This document shows positions 44,641-56,658 of a stretch of 64,000 bases of DNA, one piece after another. Both the position numbers and the translations under genes were made by a program. Source of the stretch: Chelonoidis abingdonii (taxonomy: Eukaryota > Chordata > Testudines > Testudinidae); the NCBI RefSeq assembly GCF_003597395.2, contig NC_133778.1:17971529-18035528 (forward strand), in the 5' to 3' direction. The notes below the pieces were generated by a model. It worked only from the letters and a program-made list of their open reading frames with translations, was not told the DNA's origin and did no database searches. The number at the start of each line of letters is the position of its first letter. Within the stretch, counting starts at the first letter, position 1.

Positions 44641-45014
44641 ACTAATGTGATATGTGCCAGCAATGCCCTCTGCCATGTACACTGGCCAAACCGGACAGTC
44701 TCTACGTAAACGGAGAAATGGACACAAATCAGACATCAGGAATGGTAACATACAAAAAGCCAGTAGGAGAACACTTCAATCTCCCCGGACATTCAGTAAC
44801 AGATTTAAAAGTAGCCATTCTTCAACAAAAAAACTTCAAAAACAGACTTCAAAGAGAAACTGCTGAGCTACAATTCATTTGCAAACTTAACACCATCAGT
44901 TTGGGCTTGAATAGGGACTGGGAGTGGCTGGCTCACTACAAAAGCAATTTTCACTCTCTTGGTATTGACACCTCCTCATTGATTATTGGGGGTGGACTAC
45001 ATCACCCTGACTAA
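44641..45014 (+). pseudogene. Penelope-like GIY-YIG endonuclease remnant
   Basis: The frame 44654-44866 carries AMYTGQTGQSLRKRRNGHKS, a GIY-YIG-type block in which the second part (Y-x-G-Q-T-x-x-x-L-R-x-R-x-x-x-H) is well kept. A second frame (44652-45014) continues with KPVGEHFNLPGHSVTDLKVA and a terminal GLNRDWEWLAHY segment. The two overlapping frames show a shift between them. The domain nicks target DNA in active Penelope-like elements, and it is broken here. Confidence 0.8.
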
Positions 45015-45044
45015 ACTGGCCTTCAACATTGGTTCTCCACTTTG

Positions 45045-45201
45045 TAATGTAACTCCCTTCTCTTCATGTGCCAATATGTATTTATGCCTTTTTTCTGTAA
45101 TTTTCACTCCATGCATCTGAAGTGAGTTTTTTACCCATGAAAGCATATGCCCAAATAAATCTGTTAGTCTTTATGGTGCCACGGGACTCCTCATTGTTTT
45201 T
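45045..45201. repeat. Right inverted terminal repeat of the Penelope-like element
   Basis: Complement of 43351-43512: GTAACTCCCTTCTCTTCATG, CTGTAATTTTCACTCCATGC, GCCCAAATAAATCTGTTAGTC, then GGGACTCCTCATTG. Penelope-like elements are known to have terminal repeats in either direct or inverted orientation. This copy is inverted. Confidence 0.85.
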
Positions 45202-45469
45202 ATGCTACAGGGTAATATTTAAGTGTTTCCTTTGTGGCTATAAAAGTATTTGCTCTACTATTGTAAACCCTCACAGTCAGGAGAGAAGCATTACCAAGTG
45301 TCATCTCCTGACCCACAAAAGAAGACCCATAGACACCAGATAAGTCAATGTGGAACATCAGTGGACAAAAGACTTTGTTGATTATTTCCCCCACACCCAT
45401 GAAGAGGAGACTTGCACAAAGATTCATCCCAGCACAGCTTGAGCTCTGGGGGAAGGGAATCACAATCCT

Positions 45470-45578
45470 TGTCAAGAAGAAATTATTCCTATCCTCCAGA
45501 TGTTAACTATCCTTCTAGTTAGAAAGTTTTCCTAATCTAAACTAAATCTCCCTTGCTGCAGATTGAGCAGATTATATC
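45470..45578 (-). mobile_element. CR1-like LINE 3' remnant
   Basis: The plus strand reads AGTTAGAAAGTTTTCCTAATC, then AACTAAATCTCCCTTGCTGC, which corresponds to the reverse complement of the CR1 3' UTR (an AGCAAGGGAGATTTAG word). Only about 110 bp, diverged. Confidence 0.55.
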
Positions 45579-48500
45579 TCAGCCTACCTATTGATCCTAA
45601 TCCCACAGGAGACACAATCTACATAACTGGGAGGTAGAAAACCGTAAAGCAAACTTCTGAAAGAGAGGCCTCCTCATGGCCTGCTACCATTATTTCAGGT
45701 TTCCCAGTTGCATGTGATGGTGTGAATTTTCAGGTGACAACTTCTTCTTTGTGCCAATATACCTACAGAAGCCAAATCAAGGTTTAACAGAACTTAAAAA
45801 ATGGATCAAAGAGGCAAATCCATCATGAATAAAGAAAAAAAAAAAGATATCAAGATTATCTGCCTAAATGTGTACAATAATCCAGCATCACCCCACAGTC
45901 TAAATATTCAAACCACAAGAGAGCCAATCACACTAACAAGAATGATAGTCCATCTGGGAACATTATCCAAAATGAACAAACAAATAAATAAAGCAAGCCC
46001 CCACAATTCAAAGAAAACGGCAGGACTTTATATAGTCAGATGGTGGGGAGGTCCTTTTTAGAGTAGGGCTTCCAACTGCAAGTGACAAGTAGGTCAGCAG
46101 TGATTTAAACTATTAAACTATTTTCTTTGCCTGGCATTTTGGTATCTATCTCCCATTGAAATTTCCTGGGCGATGAGTGCCCAATGCCTTTAGACCCCTT
46201 TGAAAATTCCAGCCACACTGATATCTGTCACAGGGAGCACTTGCTTTGTAAAACAGCGAGACCCTTTATGAGAAGGGGACACTGCAGCTTCCCCATTCAC
46301 CTGATCTTGTGATCTGGACTATCAGAAGTAAACCACAGATCATAAACTTGCTAACAAGTAGCTTTACCCTTTCACTCACTGGTGCTTTTATGGTGTCTTT
46401 CTGTTTTACATCTCTACAGAAGGGTGTTTTGCAAAATGAGACATTAAAACAGAAATAGGAAAGCTTTTTTAGCCCATTTTACTAATTAATATGTCAAAGC
46501 TCATAAAGAAGAACTCGTCAGCTTTTCTCCAGTACTGCATCATCTTAAAGAGCTGTGTCAGCAAGGACCTCAGCAGACAGACAATACATATTAAAAGAAT
46601 TTCAATCAGTAAATCAAAATAGAAAAGGGAAGTGGGGGAAAAAAGGAAAATAAAACACAAATAGCTGTAAGCTACCATACATGATTTGGATCTCTTTATA
46701 AAATGAAGCAACGTCAGTATTTTTTCTACATCAACAGGATCTTGTAAATAATATCTTCCTCCTCCTCCTGTTTTTATTCTTCTAGTGAAGGAAAATGAAA
46801 GACAAGTTTAAGGAAGAGCTCATACAAAACTGAACTAATATTCTCTGGATTTTGATCTCTTGGATATTTGTGGGTCATTTCACATTTTTAAAGTTTACTA
46901 TGCTAAACGCAAGCGGAAGTGGAGATAAGAAAACATTCCTGCCTTCCTGAAGGAATTTTGAGGTTCCAGGTTCTTTCAAGGGCAGACTAAATGGGACATG
47001 TCAACACACTAATTCAGGGATTCGACTCTTTCCACTGCAATGAGCAGAATTTTCTGCAGAAAACATCTGCGGTTCTAAGAACTTAAATAGGTTTTGCAGT
47101 AGCCTCATTTTCAGACAGGCTACGCGCACAATGAAAGTGCATAATGCCACAATAACCAGAACATATAGTCACACTCTTGTTGTTTGTGGTGCATGCAAGT
47201 GAAATAGAAGCACCTGCAGGGACACATCTTCCAATAGGAATGCTTCAGTCCTGGGGAAATCCAGGGATGTTTCTAAAATCACATATTTTTCATTAGATAA
47301 ATTAAAAAAAGACTACTTTTTGTGGGTGAAATATACCAGGAAACAGAAATAGGAGGCTATAGCTACACATGCTTCTAATACCTTGCCTTGGGACATAGCT
47401 TTGAAAAGAACATTTGCCTAGGCAGAGGTAGACCTAGGAGACCAAAATGTGCTATCCCTTCTGCCCAGTAAGTAGTAAATACCCTCCACACTGTAACTAG
47501 ACTAAAGGATGGAAGCGTTTTCCATCCACTACATACTAGAAGGATTTTTCCTTCGAGAGTTATTGAACCACACATCTCATAGAACTAGTCATGCTGAAGG
47601 AGAGAAGGGATAATTGCATTGATTGTCAGTATGTGATAATTAATTCACTAGAGAAATATGTTTAATTTCCTGAAGTCTAGGATGAGGTGAAATCTCTCCT
47701 TTTTGCAATGAGAAAAATAATAGGCTGTTTTGCTCCCTGCAGCAGAAATGGGAAACCTAGGAAGGGTACATGATGGAAGAGGAAACAGGAAAGGATAGCC
47801 CTGGTCTTTCAACCTTTAAGACCCAATAGTCTAAAGTGACAGAATATGTCAGGCAAACAGGAACAGTAGGAAAATAACTCCATGCTCTTGAGCAAATTTT
47901 AAATATGACTATTTGCAGGGACCAATGCAGGAAGGTGCTTAAGAAGCTGAAAGGAGGAGTCTGTTGCTTTTTGTTTGGTTGTTTTTTTGAAAAGTGATTT
48001 ACGCAATACTAGATGCTGGTATCCACAGGAAAAAGTGCTTTGCAATCCTCTGCTGACAGAGCTGCTTTCCATGTGGAGGTCAGACAAATCCAAAGGATAC
48101 CAGTTGCTCTTGTCTCCCTAAAATTGGCCAAAATGTCTAAAAATACCCCCAAACAATAAAAGACTTGAGACTGCTGCATCTTTCATTAGGTCATCAATAG
48201 AGAATCTGGAGAAAGGTGTGTAAAGACAATTGGAAGTGCTGCTTAGGAACCTGATAGTCTAGGTTTTAGCACCTTTTAGCAACTGACTGCCAACAATTAG
48301 TGATCTCAACAGGTTCTGTTCCAGTGTTCGTTGATAGGAAGACTCTCTGTTTATCCTTGGCAAATTGAATGATGTTGCAATATCTGTGAACCTTCTCCTG
48401 ACTGGAGAAAAGGGGCACGCCCAAAGACTTTTCTATCTGGTGAGTATGAAGCTTTTTCATACCCAAAGGAGAGGCAGTTGAAACAAAATGTTCCTCCTCA

Positions 48501-49492
48501 GCTGTAGGAACAGGACATATGAGCTGATCCTCCAGTTTCAGAAAGAATATTTGAGGTACACAGATGAGAGGATGAAGCCAAAGGAAGAATTTAAAGGGCA
48601 CTTACCCTAAGGAAATGGTCTTCAAGTATGGAATGCCTAAATCAGACAGCTGTATAATAACAAGCTACAGCAGACGTGTAAGGCTGTATAGGCCAGGAAC
48701 ACCATAAATATGTAGAAATCTTGTTATTGACTGGTCTTTGAATCCAGGTTTTTGAAACAAAAGTGGTTGTAAGGAAATCTGTACAGTAACTTTGAGAACC
48801 GAATCAGGAAATCAGTGGATGTTCCATGCAGAGAAAGGCATGTCGTAAGAAAAACAGTTGTTTTCTTTGTTTAGTTTTTCTATCAGAAAGCAAAGCTGGA
48901 GCCCACACATGTGCGAAGATATGGAACACAGGCACAGGCATTTCTTGTGCCAGATCAGAGGGAGACAGTAAGTGACAAACGAGGCTCATGACTGTTACTG
49001 TACCTAATAAGTAGAGCAAATGTTGGTCTGTGATGGACATTTCATAAAAACATTTCTCCCTAGAGCCTTGAATTTTCATTTGCTACTTTTTTCAGGGTTA
49101 GACATTGAAAGAATTTTATTGACACTAAAGAAATTCTGTTTTTTTTTTTTTTTTTTTAAATACTAGAACCACTGCTCTAATGGTCAAAAATGATTAGATA
49201 TACACTTGAACTAGGAAAACAGATTTATGAAAAATTAAACTTTGTCGAATAAAATAGAAAGGTGAACTTCTTTCAGATCTTACAAACTGATGTAAAAATA
49301 CAGCATCAAAACATGTAGTAAGGAACAGCATGAATTTCGTGGTTATCTATTATAGGAAAAAGTACATCAGTGGATAACCTGAAATTTCTAGAAACCCTGT
49401 TTCCATGTCTCCAAAGTCACATGAGTTTTTGCATCATTGTTTAATGGCTATCCTAAAAATCACAATCCTTTGGGATGCATACTTGAAAATTA
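45579..49492. other. Unassigned DNA
   Basis: At 46126-46220 CCCATTGAAATTTCCTGGGC and CCTTTGAAAATTCC resemble the small fold-back repeat at 13.0 kb. An A-rich run lies at 45834-45846 and a T run at 49139-49157. No gene: open frames up to 111 residues (48266-48601) have no domain and are not supported by neighbours. Confidence 0.45.
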
Positions 49493-50690
49493 ATCATAGA
49501 ATCGTGGGACTGGAAGGGACCTCGAGAGGTCTTCTAGTCCAGTCTCCTGCACTCATGGAAGGACTAAGTATTATCTAGACTATCCCTAGCAGGTGTTTGT
49601 CTAACCTGCTCTTAAAAATCTCCAATGTTGGAGATTCCACAACCTCCACAGGCAATTTATTTCAGTGCTTAATCACTCAGAGTTAGGAAGTTTTTCCTAA
49701 TGTCCAACTCAACCACCCTTGGTGCAATTTAAGCCCATTGCTTCTTCTCCTATCCTCAGAGGTAAAGGAGAACAATTTTCTTCCTCCTTCTTGTAACAGC
49801 ATTTTATGTACTTGATAACTGTTATGTTCCCTCTCAGTCTTCTCCAACTAAACAAACCCAATTTTTTCAATCTTTCCTCATAGGTCATGTTTTCTAGGCC
49901 TCTAATAATTTTTGTTGCTCATTTCTGGACTTTCTCCTACTTGTTCACATCTTTTCCGAAATGTTGCACCCAGAACTGGACACAATACTCCACTCGAGGC
50001 CTAATCAGAGCAGAGTAGAGCGGAAGAATTACTTCTCGTGTCTTGCTTACTACGTTCCTGTTAATACATCCTAGAATGATGTTTGCTTTTTTTGCCCCAG
50101 TGTTACACTGTTGACTCATTTAGCTTGTGATTCACTATGACCCCCCAGATTCCTTTCTGCAGTACTCCTTCCTACACAGTCATTTCCCATTTTGTGTGTG
50201 CAATTGACTGTTTCTTCTTAAGTGGAGTACACTGCATTTGTTCTTATTGAATTTCATCTATTTATTTCAGACCATTTCTCCAGTTTGTCCAGATCATTTT
50301 GAATTTTAATCCTATCCTCCAAACCACTTTCAACCCCTCCCAGTTTGGTATCATCCACAAACTTTATAAGTGTACTCTCTATGCAATTATCTAACTCACT
50401 GATGAAGATACTGAAGAGAACTGGACTCAAAACTGATCCCTGCAGGGTCCCACTTGATATGCCCTTCCAGCTAGACTGTGAATCACTGATAACTACTCTG
50501 GGAATGATTTTCCAACCAGTTATGAACCCACCTTACAGTAGCTCCATCTACGTTGCATTTCCCTAGTTTGTTTATGAGAAAGTCATGAGCGACAATAACA
50601 AAAGCCTTACTAAAGTCAAGATACACCACATCTACCACTCCCCGCCATCCACAAAGCTTGTTACTATAATAAAGCAACTGCATCTTGTAC
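49493..50690 (-). mobile_element. CR1 LINE, 1.2-kb 3' fragment
   Basis: The left edge TCATAGAATCGTGGGACTGG and the following 3' UTR are the same type as 31205 onward (GTATTATCTAGACTATCCC, TGCTCTTAAAAATCTCC). The minus strand further up encodes the RT C-terminal region and, at 50483-50710, a VVYLDFSKAFVIVAHDFLINKLGK segment, the second RT block with a catalytic aspartate. A F-V-D-D box lies near 50345-50360. 5' truncated at about 50690. It is similar to, but clearly a separate copy from, the 31-33 kb element. Confidence 0.9.
49937..50119 (-). pseudogene. CR1 RT C-terminal fragment
   Basis: The minus-strand frame contains MSQQCNTGAKKANIILGCIN and ALIRPRVEYCVQFW, the conserved C-terminal segment of CR1 ORF2 (Y-x-x-L-V-R-P-x-L-E-Y-x-x-x-x-W). 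The frame is open for 60 residues only. Confidence 0.85.
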
Positions 50691-52743
50691 AGTACTGCAA
50701 CTTTTTTCACAGAATTATTACAAGACTTTATAGTAACACTGTTGGATATAAACCTTCCTTGCTAACAAAGATAGATCTTAAGCAGTTTAAAAAAAAGCGG
50801 ATCCTTTTGTTAGTATAGTCACACTGAAAGAACAACTTCTGCAGATGAATAAATGGGAATGAAAAAACAATAGTGAAAGCTTCAGTAGGGCTATCTTCAA
50901 TATTTCAGACTGTGAGAGTGGAAAACTGAAATTCTTCCAGGAGGACAAAGAGAATGAGACATTTATATTGTTCACAATTTACACTGTTTAAGTGCCTACA
51001 TTGGCACATGAAAAGATTACAGGTTTTGTCCTTTACTTATTTTAACTCACACTCTGCTCAGTGTTCAATAGATATATTTTTAAAGAAACTGTTATTGCTT
51101 TTCCTGCAAATGAGCCCAGCCTATGTATGGAACTACATACACTGCCAAGCAATAAGTAAGCCTTAATTTATCACTGTGGAAGTGAAGTTATGCATTAATT
51201 TGCAAACCTTTCAGCCACCACACTTGTTATAAGCGAGATCCAGCTGTTGCTCACAGACTGGCTCTTTTTTGAGGGAAGGGTAGGTGAAGTAAGGTAAAAG
51301 AAAGTTCTTACCTTGTTTGTGTCCAGCCAATGAACTAACCTGGCTTTCATCTGCCACTGGAGGAGACAGAGAGAGACAGAGATCAGAAATTCCTTTAAAA
51401 CTAGTGATCTTTGAAATAATGTCAAATCATTTCAGACACATGATATATTAATTTTTTAGTTTGTAATGATTTGCATAAAGGCTTTTTTTCTCTCTCATCT
51501 ACCTGGGATACCTCAGAGATCTACCACCTGATCCAAAGTGTGTTAAATTCAATGGAAGCATTTCTACATTTGAAATGCAGTTGTGGACAGGGCAACTGAT
51601 TTTGTAAATATCATTTTGCCCAAAAAATCATAGGACTTTGGAGAATTGTAACATTTTCAGGTCAGAGGCCACAATCCTGGAAAAGAATCCACAAGTGGGG
51701 ACCCTCACATCTGCATGAAGTCCCACTGAACTCAACGGATTCTGTGCAGGCATCAGGTCTCCTGGAAGCAGATCCCTTTGTAGGATCTGTGCTTTGTTAC
51801 ATTATGAAAAAGCTGGGTTTATAACTCATACCTTTACAGTCTACATCATCTTGCAAAGCATGGATCTAAATAGCCTTATCAGTCTGCACACAGAATAAAT
51901 CGTGGAGAACTATTTCTAAACTTAACAAAAACTGTAATTTTGCATAGTAAGTATACTTCAGTTTATCATCATACATCTCATGAAACTAATTAAAACATTT
52001 CCCCAGAAGCTTGTGTGGAAAAACCAATCACCCTTTTTTAAAAAGAATTTTATGCAAAAGAACAAGTGCTAATGTAATGTTAAGGCTCATGAATCTAGCA
52101 GAGAAATGAGCATTAACGCTGATAGCTTATCCTTAACTCTTCCTGCCTAGCCACCTCTTTGAACTTATGTCTGGTCTCCCTTTACAGCATAACAAATTGT
52201 CAAGCCATACAAAATATAATACAAACTGGAATTTATTATACAATCTTCCTTGTAATGACCACCATTAAAAAGTCAATATTTACCCACAGTTGCAGGAAAG
52301 ACCACAGAAAGACTTGTAAAACAAGAGAAACTTCCTATTCTTGCTATGTGGAAAAGCTGTAGAATCTTAGATACCACTGTTTGGTAAATGTAGGTAAATG
52401 ACATAACTGAACAGCAACTAATGTACAATAATTTCCAGTATTGTATGTAGCCATCAGACCTGGCTTGATGTTTAAGTCTCAGTGGAGATCTAAAACGTAG
52501 GTAAATACCATCCCAGTTTTACAAATGGGAAACAAAGGAACAGACTGGTAAAGTGTCTTGCCCAAAGTCTGCCTGAAAGTCAGCGTCAGATTCGGCATTA
52601 GAATCCTGATGCACAGGCCCATGATGAAGTCACTAGACCATTATGTCCCCCACACTCTCAATACACACCGCCCACATTCCACAGCAGTAAAACAGACAAC
52701 TTAATGTGGACTACTTTATGGGGAGAGACTTGTGAAAAATGAC
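50691..52743. other. Unassigned DNA with small relics
   Basis: At 51670-51770 ATCTGCATGAAGTCCCACTG and CAGGCATCAGGTC resemble the old 'gattctgcaa' sauropsid repeat. At 52505-52600 CAGTTTTACAAATGGGAAAC and CTTGCCCAAAGTCTGC resemble an L2/MIR-type tail. No gene. Confidence 0.45.
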
Positions 52744-53025
52744 TGGGACTATGTCTCCACTAGAGAGCTTACAGCGTCACAGCTGTAAGATTGCTCATGA
52801 TGTAATCCCTTTATGTGGATGGGAGAGCTCTCTCCTGTCGATATAATTTAAGCGCCCCCAACAAACAGCCGCAGCCATGTCAGTGGGAGAAGCTCTCCCA
52901 CCGACAAAGTGCTGTACACACCATCGCTTTTGTTGGTGTAACTTAGGCTGCTCAGAGGTGTGTATTTTCACATCCCTGAGTGAGCAACATACGTTTTGCT
53001 GAAAAAAGTGGTAGGGTAACCAGGC
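52744..53025. mobile_element. Fold-back MITE
   Basis: The left end GGGACTATGTCTCCACTA and the right end TAGGGTAACCAGGCCCT are imperfect inverted repeats. The interior contains GGGAGAGCTCTCTCC and GGGAGAAGCTCTCCCACC palindromes separated by GATATAATTTAAGCGCCC. It is related in style to 4066-4256. A target duplication was not found. Confidence 0.55.
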
Positions 53026-54351
53026 CCTAGTAATCTTTGTAAATTTCTGTATAAGTGCAAAGTATTGTTGAGGTCAGGCCGAAGTGGGAAGGGAACACAA
53101 AAAGATGTGGGCACCAGGGCCTACGCTCATTCTTTAGGGCATATAGTCTCTGGAGGAGATGACAGACAGACACACATTTCACTACCCAGTTAAACAGCCC
53201 TCAGAACTGGAAATGAGTTTCCTGTGTGATATTTCAAACTGTGCCCCCCAAAATATCTACCTTCAAGCTGAAAGCAAGCATGGAAAACTTCAGTCCCAAA
53301 GGTTAATGTTTTGACAAGTTATGATTGTGTGAAAACAAGGGATTATAATGGAAACTGATTTGCAACCTTAATTATAGCAGTCACTAATGGCAACCGCTAT
53401 AATATATGGTAATTACCTGAAGCAGGTTGTATTACAGTACATGGTAACTATAAAAAAAACAAAATACCAAGATTCATAGACTTTTTTTAAAACTCTGTTG
53501 ATGATTAGATTTGCCTGAGAGAGGTTTATATTATTAAAAGGGATAAACCCATTTAACTCAAGCATACCTTACATACTGGTTTCACATATAAAAATCAGAT
53601 TTTCATATTGGAGGGAAAGAGGAAGAGTGAAATGATTACAAACTGAAAAATCTTACAAAAAATACGTCAGCTTGCCCTTTGTCTTTGAGAAACTGGTTTA
53701 AACATTCCCCAGACTTAACTGGGAAACACACTTCAGTTATGATTTCAGCTTATGTTCATAACTTTACATATAATGTTATAACCAGGTACTTTACCATGAC
53801 ATTACTGATCAGCAAGTTATGACTTTCCGAACGATATCTCACAGGGCATATATTGTATAAAGATTATTACAATAGTGTGCAGGGTGTGAATAAAGGGGTG
53901 TATTCCATCATAATGCCTCACATGTAAGTAAGATAAAAAAACATTAATAAGCTGAGTCCTGTACAATAATGACACCATTCATTTTTCACTTGTGTTCTTT
54001 TTTCCACAGCAAGACCTAGCCACACAAAATTTTATTTTTAAATTTCAGCCACTGTTGGAGTATCTCTGCAGAAAGGCTTCTGATTTTTTTTTTTTTTTTA
54101 AGTTGGGGGAGGGAAAACCCTCTCTCCAAATCACTACTACTTCAATAATGGCTGGAGTATTTTTGAAGAAACATTTAGAGAAGAAATTACCTCTGAAATT
54201 GTAACAAAGACTAACCATGGAAAGTTTCAGGCCAAGAGAAAAATGCCTGAGAATGTTCTGAGCATCTCAAGATAGCAGTGCATACAGAAAAACTTCGCAG
54301 TACAAAAATTCAACTATAACTTTCCCTAATGAGAATGTTATATATACATAT
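53026..54351. other. Unassigned AT-rich DNA
   Basis: No element or exon recognised. A T run occurs at 54086-54099, inside the open frame 53992-54204, where it gives a phenylalanine tract. Confidence 0.45.
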
Positions 54352-55009
54352 TGTGACAAAGTTCCTCCTCTACCTTGGTGGGTACTGCGCTTCTTGGCAG
54401 ATTTGCTCACCTCAGTGATCTTCCCCACAGTCTGGGTCAACTCCTCCTGTGTCTGATCAGGAGTTGGGAGGTTTGGGGGGAACCCGGGCCCTGCTTCTCA
54501 TACTCCGGGTCGCAGCGCAGGGCACCCTGTGGATTCACAGCTGGCGTATAGGTACCTGCTGTAACAGCTGCTGACAGCTACAACTCCTGGGCTACTCCAC
54601 CTGGCCTCCTCCAAACACCTTTCTTTATCGTCACACAGGATCTTCCTCCTGATGTTTGATAATGCTTGTTTCCTAAATCCTCCAGCAGTACACTCTCTCA
54701 CTCTCAGCCTTGCCTTCTTGCTCCAAACCTCACACACGTCCTTCTCCTCTGCTCCTCCCTGCCTGACTGGAGTGAGCTCCTTTTTAAACCCAGGTGCCTG
54801 ATTGGCCTGCCCTGATTGGCTGCAGGTGTTCTAATTAAAGTAGCTATCTCCCACTGCCTTCTAGAAAGGTCTTAATTGGCTCCAGGTGCCTTGATTAACC
54901 TGGAGCAACTGCCATTTGGTTACCATGGTCCTAGGGATTTGTTTAGCCTGGAGATAACATACCTGTTTATCAGTACTTTACTGTAGCCATCTGGCCTTGC
55001 CCCATCACA
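54352..55009 (-). mobile_element. Solo LTR, 658 bp
   Basis: Inverted termini TGTGACAAAG and CCCATCACA. A 4-bp repeat ATAT flanks both sides (54348-54351 and 55010-55013), although this is short in AT-rich DNA. On the minus strand two CCAAT-type boxes (GCCAATCAGG, about 54795-54820) precede a TATA-like TTTAAAAAGGAG (about 54778-54790), the normal U3 promoter layout, which fixes the orientation. Internal open frames (54498-54737) have no domain. Confidence 0.75.
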
Positions 55010-55130
55010 ATATGTTTTTAAGGTACGAAAGTTAAATGTGATACACTACAAAAAAATCTATCTATTTCTGGGACCAGGAAGTAAGGAATGGGGAGCAAAC
55101 AAACAAATGGAAATGAGCAGTACAAAGATG

Positions 55131-55945
55131 TATTACTTCTGGGGGAATTCTGCACCACTGCGCAACACAGAATTTTGCAGAAATTAATATTGTGCGTGCA
55201 GAATTTTCTTTCCCCCACAGAAATGGGGTGCAGTTTTCCTGGCAGCCACTAGGGGCCTCTGGACCCAGCAGAGCCCAGCTCGCAACTAGAAGACACTGCC
55301 AGAGGGAGGGAGAGGGTCCATGGCACTGCAGTTCCCAGCACGCCCTGAGGGAAGGAGACGGTGTTGCACTGCAAACTCCATACACACCCTGGACCCAGCA
55401 TTCGGCTATTTCTTCCTCTAGATCCCTGGGTTCTGGGTGGGGAAGGGGAGCAGGTGTCTGGGCTGGGGGCGGGGGGGGTTGACAGCTGGGCTCTGGAGGA
55501 CAAAGGGAGTGGGTGTCTGGGCTCTGGGGGGGAGGAGATGTGGGTATCTGGGCAAGGGAGGCCCTGCATCTGGGCTCTGGGGTGGGGGAGGTGAGGGTTG
55601 GGTGTATTGACTGGGGTGAGAGGGAAGACCATGTCTGGGATCTTGGGGGGGAGGGATTGCGAGTGTCTACCCGCCCCAGCTGGGCTCTGGAGGGAGGGGA
55701 AATGGGCAGAGAAACAGGGACTGGGTTGTCATAGGGGTTTCTTTAACTCTCTACTCCTTGAGAAGTGTTTGTGTGTGTCTGTGTTGTTACAGACATAGTT
55801 GCTGACAGGGTATTTTGAAATAAATTACCAAAATAATTGAAACTGGTGTAATTATGTAGTGTTATTTTGACAATTAAAATTTGCAGAATTTTAAAACGTG
55901 TGCAGAATTTTTATTTTTCAGACCCAGAATTTTTAATTTTTTGGC
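55131..55945. mobile_element. Insertion with 9-bp target duplication and internal minisatellite
   Basis: A perfect 9-bp direct repeat ACAAAGATG (55122-55130 and 55946-55954) flanks an 815-bp block. The left end begins TATTACTTCTGGGGGAATTC, and the motif TGCAGAATTTT recurs at both ends (near 55198 and 55868, and 55900). Between about 55430 and 55700 a degenerate GC-rich minisatellite repeats GGTGTCTGGGCTCTGGGG-like units. The expected matching right terminus is not visible, so the class is open: a hAT-like element with a decayed end is likely. The long open frames here come from the minisatellite. Confidence 0.6.
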
Positions 55946-56095
55946 ACAAAGATGATACTTTCTGTTGCTGAATTAAAAAAATGAGACATACATTTGGATC
56001 ATTGTAGGATACATCTATATAATGTAATGATTATTTTCATAATATGCATTATTCATTTATCAGTTATCTGCACATCTCAACAAATACATTATAAC

Positions 56096-56650
56096 TAAGG
56101 CTAAGATTTTGTCACGCATATTTTTAGTAAAAGTCACAGACAGATCACAGGCAATAAAGAAAAATTCAAGAAAGCCCGTGACCTATCTGCAATTTTCACT
56201 AAAAATATGCATGACAAACTGGGAAGTTATGGGGTCCCCATACCACTCTAGGGGCCCCAGCTCAGAGCTGCAGGGTCTCCTCACCACCTGTGGCTCCAAG
56301 CTCTGGGACACCTCGGCCGCCCGTGGCAGCTCTGAACTTTGAGGCACTCCCGCCACCTGTGGCAGCTGGGAGCTCCCGGGGGCCCTTCTGCCCTTGGGGG
56401 CTGGGAGCTCCTGGGGAATGCTCACCGCCTGCAGCAGCTGGGAGCTGCGGGGCACCCCAGCTGCCTGCGGCAGCTCTGAGCTCCAGGGCACCTCTAGCTC
56501 CTGCAGTGGCTGCGAGCTTGGGGCCCCCCCAGTTCCCACCCACCACCTGCAGTGGGAGGACCCTGCAGCTCCCAGGCACCATGGGCTCAAGTCACAGAGG
56601 TCTCTGGAAGTCACAGATTCCGTGACCTCTGTGACAAAATCCTAGTCCTA
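56096..56650. mobile_element. hAT-like element with internal GC-rich tandem repeat
   Basis: Ends are inverted: TAAGGCTAAGATTTTGTCAC at the left and GTGACAAAATCCTAGTCCTA at the right. A perfect 8-bp duplication ATTATAAC flanks it (56088-56095 and 56651-56658). Subterminal regions repeat ACTAAAAATATGCATGACA-like words in inverted order (56124 and 56195). The core (about 56230-56570) is a degenerate tandem array of roughly 40-50 bp units carrying GCAGCTSNGAGCTC-like and GGGGCACC words. Open frames of 106-143 residues on both strands are products of this array, not proteins. Confidence 0.85.
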
Positions 56651-56658
56651 ATTATAAC

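Larger units (their letters stand above)
43314..45201 (+). mobile_element. Penelope-like retroelement with inverted terminal repeats and 13-bp target duplication
   Basis: The element carries an RT (about 43501-44177), a linker and a GIY-YIG-like endonuclease region (about 44640-44990) on the plus strand, bounded by inverted repeats of about 165 bp (43351-43512 and about 45045-45201). A 13-bp direct repeat with one mismatch, ATGCTATAGGGTA (43301-43313) and ATGCTACAGGGTA (45202-45214), flanks it. The left end has an extra tail (TATCAGAGGGGTAGCC and TGTTAGTCTGTATCC) not matched at the right. At 1.9 kb the element is shorter than a full Penelope, and the RT begins internally, so the 5' part of the ORF is lost. 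There are frameshifts near 43780, after 44177 and near 44650. It is decayed and not mobile by itself. Confidence 0.85.

Noticed and set aside
48266..48601. 111-residue minus-strand frame
   Set aside because: No domain, no repeated-element homology recognised, and the length is within chance expectation for 64 kb.
55192..55734. Gly/Trp-rich open frames and a Pro-rich reverse frame
   Set aside because: These arise from the GC minisatellite repeating CTGGGCTCTGGGG-like units.
56183..56625. Long Pro/Ala/Gly-rich open frames on both strands
   Set aside because: They lie inside the GC-rich tandem array of a hAT-like element, and several frames on both strands stay open because stop codons are rare in that composition.
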